DNA of 64,000 nt, from positions 1,928,182 to 1,992,181 of the forward strand of contig JACTAT010000044.1 of assembly GCA_014526335.1 (NCBI GenBank), read 5' to 3'. Shown one piece after another: positions 1 through 11,705 of the stretch; the stretch's first letter is position 1, and the number at the start of each line of letters is the position of its first letter. Below the pieces are notes generated by a model. The model did not search any database, was not told the DNA's origin, and worked only from the letters and a program-made list of their open reading frames with translations. The stretch comes from Chrysaora quinquecirrha. Its lineage: Eukaryota; Cnidaria; Scyphozoa; Semaeostomeae; Pelagiidae. The translations under genes were made by a program, and so were the position numbers.

Positions 1-290
1 TTGCTTTTTATCAAGACAACTCTTGAAATATTTCGCTCAAAATCTGGAATGCGCTGCTTCAAAGTTTTTTATTATTTTCCACAAGAAGCAACAAATAAAT
101 CGTTTAACTTTTATTTTAAATGAAAGTCAATGAAATTGTGACCATTTTCCCGCCCAAATCAAGTTGGACGAAGCCCGTGAGCCGTCATGGCTTTGTTATG
201 TAAATTTTGTGCTTTTGGGCCTACGGCTACTGTTGGCCGCCATTTTAGGTCAAGCGTTGCAATACTTTTGTACCCTAAGTGTACTATAGT

Positions 291-940
291 CTAGCTAGGA
301 AATTTTGTTTCATCCCAAAATATCGCCAAGACAAACGCAGATTTTTAAGAAATTAGTTTTTAACAAGATACTGATGGTATTCGTTTCAAATAACAATAGA
401 CACATACCTGAAGGCTTGCTGTTTGCTTTCGACTTCTTCTTGAAGATGAAAATTTTGAAAAGAACTTCACAAGGCCGCAGATTCGTTATCTTGAAGCTTG
501 TCACGTGACTTTGACCATTGCAAAAAGCGAGGGAACTCCAAATTGCGCAAATAAAATATCGGTTTTTTGAAGCCAAAATTTCAAATTTGCAACCTAATTC
601 GCAATCATCTGATATCTTTTCAAGTTTTCTTCATATTTATATTAATCTGAAGATAATTTCAGAATAAACTTTGTGAGATATTATGCAAAATCTTAACGTT
701 GAAAAACCCTTTTCGAAATTCACTCTGGGTGAAAAACCCTTTGAGAAAGTTAACGAATTCCAGCAAAAAAACCCGATAGGGTTTTTTCACTGTCTTAAAA
801 ACCCCTTAAGATCTCAAAAAACCCTTTGAAAAACCCCTTTAAAGAATGACGTCTAAAAAGGTTTTTTAAAAAACCTTAGCTGTGCGAAAAACCCTTGCCG
901 ATTTGAAAAACCCTGTCAAGCACCCTTATTTTTTTGAGTG
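291..940 (+). mobile_element. Right part of CACTC-type DNA element (copy A)
   Basis: These 650 bases are nearly identical to 35263-35912, the right end of the 4.2-kb element described there. They include the run of AAAACCC/GGGTTTT-rich subterminal motifs and the same terminus ending in TTTTTGAGTG at 940. Homology stops abruptly at 291, so this copy differs internally or is a shorter relative. Bases 1-290 hold nothing I recognise. The terminus abuts, in mid-frame, a protease coding sequence beginning at 941, so the element inserted into or truncated that gene. Noncoding: the small frames here are not conserved as protein. Confidence 0.7.
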
Positions 941-1156
941 TATAACAAGGTTCAAGTTCAATCCTATGAGACTGCTACATGTGGACAACATTGCATATTC
1001 TTTCTAATTAATAGAACAAAAAACGATTCAATGAACTCAATGGTTAATAAATATTTCAACATTCAGAACAAGTTAGATAACGATTTATTTGTCTACAACT
1101 ATGTTAAACGAAGATATAATTTAAGTTTGTTAAAACAATTTGTTACAACAGTTTAG
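941..1156 (+). pseudogene. C-terminal fragment of adenovirus-type cysteine protease (Polinton PRO-like)
   Basis: The open frame carries Gln-rich sequence followed by ATCGQHC and a hydrophobic stretch, then a basic, Asn-rich tail ending at a natural stop. In adenain/Ulp1-type proteases the nucleophilic Cys sits in a CG-x-x-C context like this one, near the C-terminus. The His and acidic catalytic residues would lie upstream but are missing, because the CACTC element ends at 940. The neighbour converging from the right is a protein-primed DNA polymerase, and Polinton/Maverick elements encode both proteins. The identification rests on one motif, its C-terminal position and the context. An unrelated short frame is possible. 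Confidence 0.5.
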
Positions 1157-1225
1157 CTTAGAATATTGTTAATAATGTTACAACAGTTTGTTAAAATAGT
1201 TTAGAATATTGTTACAACAGTTTAG
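1137..1225. repeat. Short imperfect direct repeats between convergent frames
   Basis: GTTACAACAGTTT occurs at about 1142, 1177 and 1211, with TTAGAATATTGTT between copies. The repeats fill the short gap between the protease stop (1156) and the polymerase stop (1240), where the two genes converge. They may be a 3'-end or termination region, but no function is shown. Confidence 0.5.
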
Positions 1226-1239
1226 TTTGTTAAAACAGT

Positions 1240-4200
1240 TCAATCAATGTTTTCTTCTTCACAGCGTCTTTCTAGCGAATAATGTCCATATGGCAGCGTG
1301 TTAAATCCATCATCAAGAATGTATCTTTTATCATCAAAGGGATTCAGCGATGCCTTTTTTCTTTCCGTAGTGTAGATGGTGTGACAGTGTGATTCAATGT
1401 TGCGTTGAATGTGTGCATCTGCTCTCATTTCCATCAAACATTTCACATAATCTTCATGCTTCATTTGCTTCTTCACAACATACTTTTTGATTCCTTTCGC
1501 TTTTTTGATTGTATTTCCATCATTGATTTGGCAGCTATACATCTTTGATCTCAATCCAACAAATTCTTTCATTCCCACACCACCAAGCTCGTCTTTCATT
1601 TTCCCGATAACTTTCTTATTTCTTGTAGAATAATTTGGATGTTCTTTATCATAATTGCTGAAATCGAATCCATCTTCGTGATCTTTCAATACTTTATCGA
1701 CTTGATCTTTAGGCATTGGTATGTCGTAGATGAAACTATCAGTATCCATGTAGCATAACTCAACATTTGGAAGGTTTGGCTTTGCAAAGTTATAGTGGAA
1801 ATCATACATCAATGTTTTGCTAATATCCAGTATGCTGAAACCAATATACATTGGTTTGTTGAGTGTAACTTTCTTCTTCTTTTTCTCAACCAAAAGCGTG
1901 TCTTCGTTGATTTCAATTACTCCGTAAAAGTTTGGATTTCTTACCCATTTTCTCAAGACTTCTCCATCAGTACAGATTTCAAAACGTCCATGATTTCGAA
2001 CATTTTCCATCGTCTTCCCGAACACGGAATTGTTCATCAACTTGAACAGATCTTTTTCAAAGTCGTTTCTTGCATGTGTTCTCTTCTGGGTATTAAAATC
2101 AATGTATTCTTTCAACCATAGACTTTGCTTGAATTCAATGATTTCATGAACTTTTGTCAGCTTCAAACCCAATTCTAAACACTGCTTCAAATTTCTTTCA
2201 TGCAGGAGGTATTCTTCTTTGTTGAATAGATTTGGTATTAGCTTTGGTGTTGACTTAAACTTTTTTCCATCGAAAAGTTCTTCGTGAGCGTTCTTTTGAT
2301 GTTCTGATAGCATGTCTTCTTGAACTTGTAATCTTTGCGGCGCCAATGGTAGATCTGCATGATTATCGTGTAATTCGGCTGGATATTCCAAATCGACTTT
2401 GAGAATATAACCAACATCTTCATTCGATCTTGTCACCAAAGTGTGGATGTCTGTATTTCTGATTTCTTCTTGTGTAAACTGCTTGAAACCACCATACGGC
2501 ATTGGTTGCGACATTGCCCATCCATAGAGATTGTTTGCATCCAGATACATCAGCGTGTTGTTTTCTGTTGATTTAGCATGCCGTTTCACTGCTATCGAGA
2601 CACCACCACGAATGCCATCTTCAATCATAAGTAGAATGTCCTTCTTTTCTTCAGATAACAATTCCAGCTTCACACCAGTCATCTTCAGCATCGCATCCCA
2701 GGCCAGTGAAGGAGCGGTTAGATAATGTGCAGGATCGAGTCCGTAGAATTCCAGACTTTGGGCTCTGAACGACTCGAATATATCAGTCAACAGCAACACA
2801 TCAGTTTTCAAGAACAGTTCATGATAATCTTGAAAAGTCTGACAGTTGAAGTATCGCCAAACCTGCTGAGCATGTTCATAATCTTCATTGCTGATGTCAG
2901 AATCACAGAGTTTGCTGTAAAATGCTTCTTTCGGTGGTAGAGATGTTTCTTCCATTTTCGCTGCACTATCCACCCAATCGTAGGGATAAACACCTTTTCT
3001 TGTCAGCAACTCAAATGCTCTCTCAACTTTTTCAGCTTCAGCATCTGTCAAATCTCTCCCTGATGGTATTTTCCAATTTCTATAATCTAAAACATCTTCA
3101 TCTTTTAGCGGGTTTTTACATGCTACACCAGGCTCAAACATTCCTTGACGTTCTCTTTTCAATTCTGCAACTCTTTCCTGCTCATTTCTCGGTACACTAG
3201 GGTACTGCTGTTGAGTAATCTCATCATGTAGGTGACCTTTGATAGAGACAAATTGTTCTTTCGGTAGGTTGCCTGCTAGTGTTGCCAAACTTGTACTCAG
3301 AAATGCAAAGGAGTCAATGTATTTGATCCCATGAATATTTCTTTCCTTACCATCTTCATTCACATCAGTATGAGAACCAATCTGTGCAGTCATGATCTTT
3401 TCTTTCGAATTGGCGATGATCTTTGTATTTCTACCTTTCAAATTCTTCAGAACATGATGCATGTCATACCCTTTGAGATTGTGGAAGACGATCGGGATCG
3501 TGTGAGTGTTTGCTATTATATCTAGATGTTTGAAGTTGCAATACCTGCAAGCTGGTCCTCTGTATTTACCTGTACAAAAGAAAAGAAGCAAAATTACTTC
3601 CACAAAGTAAACAAAGAAAAACTATAAAGCAATTTACAGTCCAACAAATAATTTCAGAATTTTCAGAAAACCTACCAGTTATATGGCAATGATCTTTGAC
3701 TTTTCTTCTATTGTTACCATCAAATAGCTGCTTGCAGCAATAGCAGTGTGTAGCCATATCATGTCTTGCATTTTCTTCGGGTGTTAATCTAATCATCGGC
3801 ATGGTTTTCTTGAACACTGCTCGGATTTCCTCATTCAATTCATCTAGACGATTCATCAACACCTCCATGCAGTCTTCACCAGTATAGCATTCCAACGGTT
3901 GTTGCCATCTATCATCGATTGATTTGACATAAATGCAATAACTGATCGGCTTGTGTTCTTGATAAGCAGCTCTTTTGTTTGAGCTTTCCAGAATGGATTC
4001 AGTATCTGCATAGATGATAAATGGTAGCAAGCTCTGATGTTTGAAATGTTCAAACTTTAATTCCGTATCTTGAGGATATTCAACAGCTTCAGGGGTCTTA
4101 CATAGCTTTTCATGCTTTTCCAAATTTTTTTGAGTTCTGCACGACGATAAGCATAGAGGACAGATAAAACGTTTTCGGTTATGTTTGTAACCATCTCGAC

Positions 4201-4256
4201 CTGCGAAAAGACGACTCAAGTCCTTTATCCAGCAATAGTGGCTCTCACCATCGTCA
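1240..4256 (-). CDS. Protein-primed family B DNA polymerase (Polinton/Maverick-like), 5' end lost in gap
   Basis: The protein has the full set of family B motifs. The N-terminal exon (3676-4256) carries a Cys/His-rich finger segment and exonuclease motif I (YADTES). The second exon (1240-3569) begins with the rest of a CHITG-KYRG zinc-like region. It then has Exo II (NLKGYD), Exo III (LKTDVLLL), polymerase motif A (DANNLYGWAM, about 2515-2545), motif B (NNSVFGKTMEN) and motif C (YMDTDSF, about 1734-1755), and ends at a natural stop. The long insertions between motifs A and C fit the protein-primed subfamily used by Polintons, adintovirus-like elements and linear plasmids. Reading continues openly from the first visible Met (4219) into the gap at 4257, so the true start is not visible. 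No frameshift was seen apart from the intron. A lone captured polymerase cannot be excluded, but the protease remnant next door favours a Polinton. Confidence 0.88.
3570..3675 (-). other. 106-base GT-AG intron in the DNA polymerase gene
   Basis: On the minus strand the donor reads ACTG|GTAGGT and the acceptor reads a pyrimidine-rich TTTTGTACAG|GT. Removing 3570-3675 joins the conserved CHITG and KYRG halves of one motif in frame, whereas reading through meets a stop. The sequence is AT-rich, as expected for a small intron. Confidence 0.8.
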
Positions 4257-4756
4257 NNNNNNNNNNNNNNNNNNNNNNNNNNNNNNNNNNNNNNNNNNNN
4301 NNNNNNNNNNNNNNNNNNNNNNNNNNNNNNNNNNNNNNNNNNNNNNNNNNNNNNNNNNNNNNNNNNNNNNNNNNNNNNNNNNNNNNNNNNNNNNNNNNNN
4401 NNNNNNNNNNNNNNNNNNNNNNNNNNNNNNNNNNNNNNNNNNNNNNNNNNNNNNNNNNNNNNNNNNNNNNNNNNNNNNNNNNNNNNNNNNNNNNNNNNNN
4501 NNNNNNNNNNNNNNNNNNNNNNNNNNNNNNNNNNNNNNNNNNNNNNNNNNNNNNNNNNNNNNNNNNNNNNNNNNNNNNNNNNNNNNNNNNNNNNNNNNNN
4601 NNNNNNNNNNNNNNNNNNNNNNNNNNNNNNNNNNNNNNNNNNNNNNNNNNNNNNNNNNNNNNNNNNNNNNNNNNNNNNNNNNNNNNNNNNNNNNNNNNNN
4701 NNNNNNNNNNNNNNNNNNNNNNNNNNNNNNNNNNNNNNNNNNNNNNNNNNNNNNNN
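4257..4756. other. Assembly gap of exactly 500 N
   Basis: The run is exactly 500 N, which suggests a placeholder of fixed size rather than a measured distance. It removes the N-terminus of the polymerase gene and the junction with the tetranucleotide array. Confidence 0.99.
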
Positions 4757-7700
4757 GTTAGTTACTTAGTTAGTAAGCTGGTTAGTAAGGGTGCAAGAAT
4801 AGCTTGTATGTTAGTTAGTTAGTAATATAGATAGTGAGTTAGTTAATTGTTGTTAGTTAGTTAGTTAGTTTAATAGTTATTTTGTTAGTAAATAAGATAT
4901 TTAGCACGTATGTTTGTTAGTTAGTTAGTTAGTTAGTAAGATTGTTTGTCAGGTTTTTGCAAGCATAGCTTGTATGTTAGCTAGTTAGTAATATAAAAGG
5001 TTTGTTAGTAAGCTGGTTAGATAGTTAGTTAGTTGCTTAGTTAGTCTGTAAGTAAATTAGATAGTTAGCGAGTTTGTTTGTTAGTTAGTTAGCTAGTTAG
5101 TTAGTAAGCTGGTTAGTTAGTTTCCAAACATAGATTGTATGTTAGTTAGTTAGTAAGATAGACAGTTAGTTAGTTATTTAGCTACTTAGCCGGTTAGTTA
5201 GTTAAATAACTAGTTAGTTAATTAGTCAGTTTGTAAGTAAAAAAGATAGTGAGCAAGTTTGTTTATTTGTTAGTTAGTTAGTAAGCTGGTTAGTTAGTTT
5301 GCAAGCATACCTTGTATGTTTGTTAGTTAGCACGATAGAGTTAGTTAGTTAGTTAAAAGTTAGCTAGTTAGTTAGTTAGTTAGTTAGTTATTTTGTTTGT
5401 TACAAACTTAGTTAAGTAGTTAGTTAGTTAGTTAGTAAGTTGGTTAGTTAGTTTGCAAGCATACCTTGTATGTTTTTAGTTAGTTAGCACGATAGATAGT
5501 TATTTAATTTGTTAGTTATTTAGTTAGTTACTTAGTTAGTAAGATGGTTAGTTAGGGTGCAAGCACTGCTTGTATGTTAGCTAATTAGTAATATAAAAGG
5601 TTTGTTAGAAAGCTAAGTGAATAATTAGCTAGTTGGTGAATTAGTTAGTCTGTATGTAAAATAGATAGTTAGCAAGTTTGTTTGTTAGTTAGTTAGTTAG
5701 TTAGTTAGATAGCACGCTGGTTAGTTAGGTTGCAAGAAAATCTTATATGTTTGTTATTTATTAAGATAGACGGTTGGTTAGTTAGTTAGTTTGATAGTTT
5801 TTTAGTTAGTAAATTAGATAGTTAGCAGGATTGTTTGTTAGTTAGTTAGTTAGTTAGTAAGCTTGTTAGTTAGGTTGCAAGCGTTGCTTGTATGTTAGTT
5901 AGTTAGTAAGATTGGGAGTTAAATAGTTAGTTAGTTGGTTAGGTAGTAAGTTACATAATTTGTTAGTTATTTTGTTAGTAGGTAAGATAATTAGCGCGTT
6001 TGTTTGTTAGTTAGTTAGTTAGTTAGCAAGCTTGTAAGTGAGGTTGCAAGCGTAACTTGTATGTTTGTTTGTTAGCAAGATAGACAGATAGTTAGTTAGT
6101 TAGTTGGTAAGTTACTTAGTTAGTTTGAATGCTTGAGAGTTAGTTAAGTAGTTAGTTAGTTAGTTAGTAAGCTTGTTAATTAGTTTGCAAGCATAGCTTG
6201 TATGTTAGTTAGTTTCTATGATAAATAGTTAGTTAGTTTGTTAGTTAGTTAGTTTTTTTTATGTTTGTTAGTAAATTAGATAGTTAGCAGGATTGTTTGT
6301 TAGTTAGTTAGTTATTTAGTAAGCTTGTCAGTTAAGTTGCAAGCGTAGCTTGTATGTAAGTTGGGTAATAAGATTTAGAGTTAGTCAGTTAATTAGCTGG
6401 TTAGTTAGATAGTTAGTTAGTTAGTTACTTAGTTAGTAAGCTTGTTAGTTAGATTGCAAGCATAGCTTGTATGTTAGTTAGTTAATAAGATTTAGAGTTA
6501 GCTAGTTATTTAGTTGGTTAGTTAGCTAGTTAGCGAGTTCGTTTGTTAGTTAGTTAGTTAGTTAGCAAGCTGGTTTGTTAGGTTTTTGCAAACATAGCTT
6601 GTATGTTAGCTAGTTAGCATTATAATACTTTGTTAGTAAGCTTGTTAGATAGTTAATTAGTTTGTTAATTAGTTAGTCTGTAAGTAGATAGTTTAGAATT
6701 TTAGTTGTTAGTTAGTTAGTTAGTTACATAGAAAGCTGGGTAGTTAGGTTCCAAGACAAGCTTATATGTTTACTATTTTGTAAGATAGATGGTTAGTTAG
6801 TTAGCTAGTTTGTTTGTATTTTTGTTAGTAAATTAGATAGTTAGCACATTTGTTTGTAAATTAGTTAGTTAGTTAGTAAGTGTGTTAGTTAGGTTGCAAG
6901 CATAGCTTGTATGTTAGTTAGTTAGTATGATAGATAGTTAGTTGAATTGTTAGTTATTTAGTTACTTACGTAGTTAGTAAGCTGGTTAGTAAGGGTGCAA
7001 GCATAGCTTGTATGTTAGTTAGTTAGTAATATTGATAATGAGATACTTAACTGTCTCGATAGTTAGTTAGTTAGTTTAATAGTTATTTTTTAGTAAATAA
7101 GACAGTTAGCACGTATGTTTGTTAGTTAGTTAGTTAGTTAGTAAACTTTTTGTCAGGTTTTTGCAAGCATAGCTTGTATGTTAGCTAGTTAGTAATGTAA
7201 AAGGTTTGTTAGTAAGCTGGTTAGATAGTTAGTTAGTTGCTTAGTTAGTTTGCTAGTAAGTAAATTAGATAGTTAAGGAGTTTGTTTGTTAGTTAGTAAG
7301 GTAGTTAGTTATAAAGCTGGTTAGTCAGTTTGCAAACATAGTTTGTATGTTAGTTAGTTAGTAAGATAGACAGTTAGTTAGTTAGCTAGCTACTTATCCC
7401 GTTAGTTAGTTAAATAACTAGTTTGTTAATTAGTCAGTTTTATAAGTAATATAGATAGTGAGCAAGTTTGTTTATTTGTGATTTAGTTAGTAAGCTAGTT
7501 AGTTAGTTTGCAAGCATAGCTTGTATGTTTGTTAGTTAGCACGATAGACAGTTAGTTAGTTAGTTAGCTAGCTAGTTGATTAGTTATTTTGTTTGTTAGA
7601 AACTTTGTTAAGTACTTAGTTAGTTAGGTAGTAAACTGGTTAGTTAGTTTGCAAGCATAGCTTGTATGTTTGTTAGTTAGTTAGCACGATAGATAGTTAT

Positions 7701-9708
7701 TTAGTTTGTTAGTTATTTAGTTAGTTACTTAGTTAGTAAGCTGGTTAGTCAGGGTGCAAGCATAGCTTGTATGTTAGTTAGTTAGTAATATAGATAATGA
7801 GTTAGTTAACTCGTTCGATAGTTAGTTAGTTAGTTTAATAGTTATTTTGTTAGTAAATAAGATAGTTAGCACGTATGTTTGTTAGTAAGTTAGTTAGTTA
7901 GTAAGCTTGTTTGTCAGGTTTTTGCAAGCATAGCTTCTATATTAGCTAGGTAGTAATATAAAAGGTTTGTTAGAAAGCTGGTTACATAGTTAATTAGTTG
8001 CTTAAAAAGAGAGTCTGTAAGTAGATTAGATAGTTAGCGAGTTTGTTTGTTAGTTAGTTAGCTAGTTAGTTAGTAAGCTGGTTAGTTAGTTTGCACGCAT
8101 AGATATTGTGTTAGTTAGTTAATAAGATACACAGTTAGTTAGTTAACTTAGCCGGTCAGTTAGCTAAAAAACTAGTTAGTTAACTAGTTAGTTTGTAAGT
8201 AAAAAAGATAGAGAGCAACCTTGTTTATTTGTTTGTTAGTTAGTAAGCTGGTTAGTTAGTTTGCAAGCATAGCTTGAATGTTTGTTAGCTAGCACGATAG
8301 ACAGTTAGTTAGTTAGCTAGCTAGTTAGTTAGTTATTTTGTTTGTTAGAAACTTAGTTAAGTAGTTAGTTAGTTAGGTAGTAAGCTGGTTAGATAGTTAG
8401 TTGGTTTCTTAAAAAGTTAGTCTGTAAGTAAATTAGATAGTTAGCGAGTTTGTTTGTTAGTTAGTTAGCTAGTTAGTTAGTAAGCTGGTTAGTTAGTTTG
8501 CAAGCATAGCTTGTATGTTTGTTAGTTAGTTAGCACGATAGATAGTTATTTAGCTTGTTAGTTATTTAGTGATTTACTTAGTTAGTAAGCTGGTTAGTTA
8601 GGGTGCAAGCACTGCTTGTATGTTAGCTAATTAGTAATATAAGAGGTTTGTTAGTAAGCTAGTTGGTTAATTGGTTAGTCTGTAAGTAAATTAGATAGTT
8701 AGCAGGATTGTTTGTTAGTTAGTTATTTAGTTAGTAAGCTTGTTAGTTAGGTTGCAAGTGTTGTATGTAGGTAAGTTAGTTAGTAAGATTGAGAGTTAAA
8801 TAGTTAGTTAGTTGGTTAGGTAGTAAGTTAGTTAGTTTGTTAGTTATTTTGTTAGTAAGTAAGATAGCACGAATGTGTGTTAGTTAGTTAGTTAGTAAGC
8901 TTGTTAATTAGGTTGCAAGCGTAGCTTGTATGTTAGTTAGTTACTTTGATAGATAGTTAGTTAGTTTGTTAGATAGTTAGTTTTTCCTTAATTTTGTTAG
9001 TAAATTAGATAGTTAGCGCGTTTGTTTGTTAGTTAGTTAGATATTTAGTAAGCTTGTCAGTTAAGTTGCAAGCGTAGCTTGTATGTAAGTTGGTTAATAA
9101 GATTTAGAGTTAGTCAGTTAATTAGTTGGTTTGTTATTTAGTTAAGTAGTTAGTATGATAGATAGTGAGTAAGTTAACTGGCTCGATTGTTAGTTAGTTA
9201 GTTAGTTAGTTAGTAATTATTTTGGAAGTAAATTAGATATTTAGGGAGTTTGTTTGTTAATTAGTTAATTTGTATGTAAACGTGTTAGTTAGATCGCAAG
9301 CGCAGCTTGTATGTTAGTTAGTTATTAAGATTGAGAGTTAGTTAGTTAGTTAGTTGGTTAGTTAGTTATTTAGTTAGTTTGTTAATTAATTAGTTTGTAA
9401 GTAAATTACAGTTAGCAAGTATTTTTGTTAGTTAGTTAGTTAATTAGTAAGTAAGCTAGTTAGTTAGTTTGCAAGATAGATAGTTAGTTGGTTTGTTAGT
9501 TATATTGTTTGTAAGTTAGTTAAATAGTTTGTTAGCTAGTTAGATATTATGTTAGTAAAATTGATAGTTAGCGATTTTGTCTCTTAGCTAGTTAGTTAGT
9601 TACTTAGCAAACTTGTTATATAGGTTGAAAGAATAGCTTGTATGTTAGTTAGTTAGTAAAAAAGCCAGTTAGTTTGTTTGTTAGTTAGTTAGTTGGTTCG
9701 TTAGTTAA

Positions 9709-9741
<33 letters not shown>

Positions 9742-9942
9742 CTGTTTGTAAGTTAGTAAGCTGGTTGATTGGGTTGCAAGCATAGCTTGTATGTTAGTAA
9801 GTTAGTAATATAGATAAATAGTTAGTTAGCTTGTTAGATAATTAGTCAGTTAGTTAGTTATTTTGTAAGATAATTAGATAGCTAGCGAGTTTGTTTGTTA
9901 CTTAGTTAGTTAGTTAGATAGTTAGGTAGTTAGTTTGTTTCC

Positions 9943-9978
<36 letters not shown>

Positions 9979-10313
9979 AACTTGGCTAACTCGTTTGCAA
10001 GCATTGCTTGTATGTTAGTTTGTTAGTATTGTAAAAGGTTTGTTAGTAAGCTGGTTGAATAGATAGTTAATTGGTTAATCAGTTAGTTTGTAAGTAAATT
10101 AGATAGATATCAAGTTTTTTTATTAGTTTGTTAGTTAGTTAGTTAGTTAACAAGCTGGTTAGTCAGGTTGAGAGCAAAGCTTGTTTGTTGTTAGTTAGTA
10201 AAAAAGACACTTAGTCTTAGTTGGTTTGTTAGTTAGTTAGTTCGTTAGTTAAAGAGTTAGTTCGTTAGATAGTTAACTAACTAACTAACTAATAGTTAGT
10301 TCGTTAGTTAGTT
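4757..10313 (+). repeat. (TTAG)n-based array, block 1, TTAG strand
   Basis: Nearly every base belongs to degenerate GTTA/GTTAG steps. A recurring core close to GCAAGCATAGCTTGTATG appears roughly every 100-180 bases (for example near 4967, 5301, 6187, 6999) and contains the short inverted repeat CAAGC/GCTTG. A second recurring phrase is a TAAATTAGATAGTTAGC-like step. There is no coding potential. The block ends at a strand switch centred on GTTAAC near 10314, preceded by a smaller switch at about 10274-10292. Confidence 0.95.
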
Positions 10314-11080
10314 AACTAACTAACTCTCAATCTCAATAACTAACCAACATACAAGCTATGCCTTTAACCTAACTAACCAGCTTACCAACTAACTACTTAA
10401 GTAACGAACTAACAATCTAAATAACTATCTAGCATACTAACTAACTAACTTACAAGCTATGCTTGCAAACTAACTAAACAGCTTACTAACAAATTAACTA
10501 ACTAACTATGTAACCAACTAACTAACTAACTAACTATCTGACTAGCCAAATAACTAACTAAATAATTATTTTACAAACTAACTAATTACCCAAATAACTA
10601 TTTAACTAACCAAACAATTAACTAGCTAGCTAACCACTATCTTATTAACTATCCAACATACAAGCTACGCTTGCAAACTAGGTAACCTGTTCACTAATTA
10701 ACTAACTAACTAACTAACAAACAAACTCGTGAACTATCTAAATTACTTACAAACTAATTATTCAACTAACTAACTAACTAACTAACCAACAAAATAACTA
10801 ACTATTTCTCAATATTATTAACTAATTAACATAAAAGCTACAGTTGCAACCTAACAAACAAGCTAATTAACTAACTAACTATTTAACAAAGAAACTCGCT
10901 AAATATCTAATTTACTTACAAACTAACTAATAAACCAACTAACTAACTATCTAACTAGCCAACTAACTAACTCTCTCTATTACTGACTTACTAACATACG
11001 AGCTATGCTTGCCACCTAACTAACCAGCTTCCTAACTAACTAACAAACTAACCAACTATCTAACTATCTCACTAACCAAC

Positions 11081-11125
<45 letters not shown>

Positions 11126-11381
11126 CTCTGTCTTTCTAACTAACTAACATACAAGCTATGGTTGCAACTTAACAAACCTCCTAACTATCTAATTTACTAA
11201 CAAACTAACTAACTAACTAGCTTTTAACTAACCAACCAACTAACCAGCTAACAACAACTAACTCTCTATTTACTAACTAACTAACATAAAAGATATGTTT
11301 GCAAACTAACTAACAAACTTACTAACTAACTAAGTAACTAAATAACAACCAACAAACCTGCTAACTATCTCATTTACTAAC

Positions 11382-11417
<36 letters not shown>

Positions 11418-11705
11418 AAACTAACTAACTAACAAAAATAAGACTATGCTTGCCATCTAACTAACCAGGTTACTTACTAACTAACTATTTAACTACTACA
11501 AACAACCTTGTTAACTATTTTAATTACCAGCAAACTATCCAACTAACTAACTAACTATTTAAATAACCAACCAACTATCTAACTAACAAACTAACTGTCT
11601 ATCTTATAAACTCACAAACATTCAAGCTATGCTTGCAACCTAATTAACCAGCCTACAAACTATCTATCATAACTAACTAACTAACTAACTAACAAAACAA
11701 ACTCA
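10314..11705 (-). repeat. (CTAA)n-based array, block 2, inverted orientation
   Basis: The same repeat family is read from the other strand: CTAA steps with the core as CATACAAGCTATGCTTGCAA. The switch at the left is palindromic (GTTAGTTAACTAAC). On the right it jumps back to TTAG orientation at about 11706 without a clear palindrome. It is almost a copy of 24630-26030. Confidence 0.95.
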
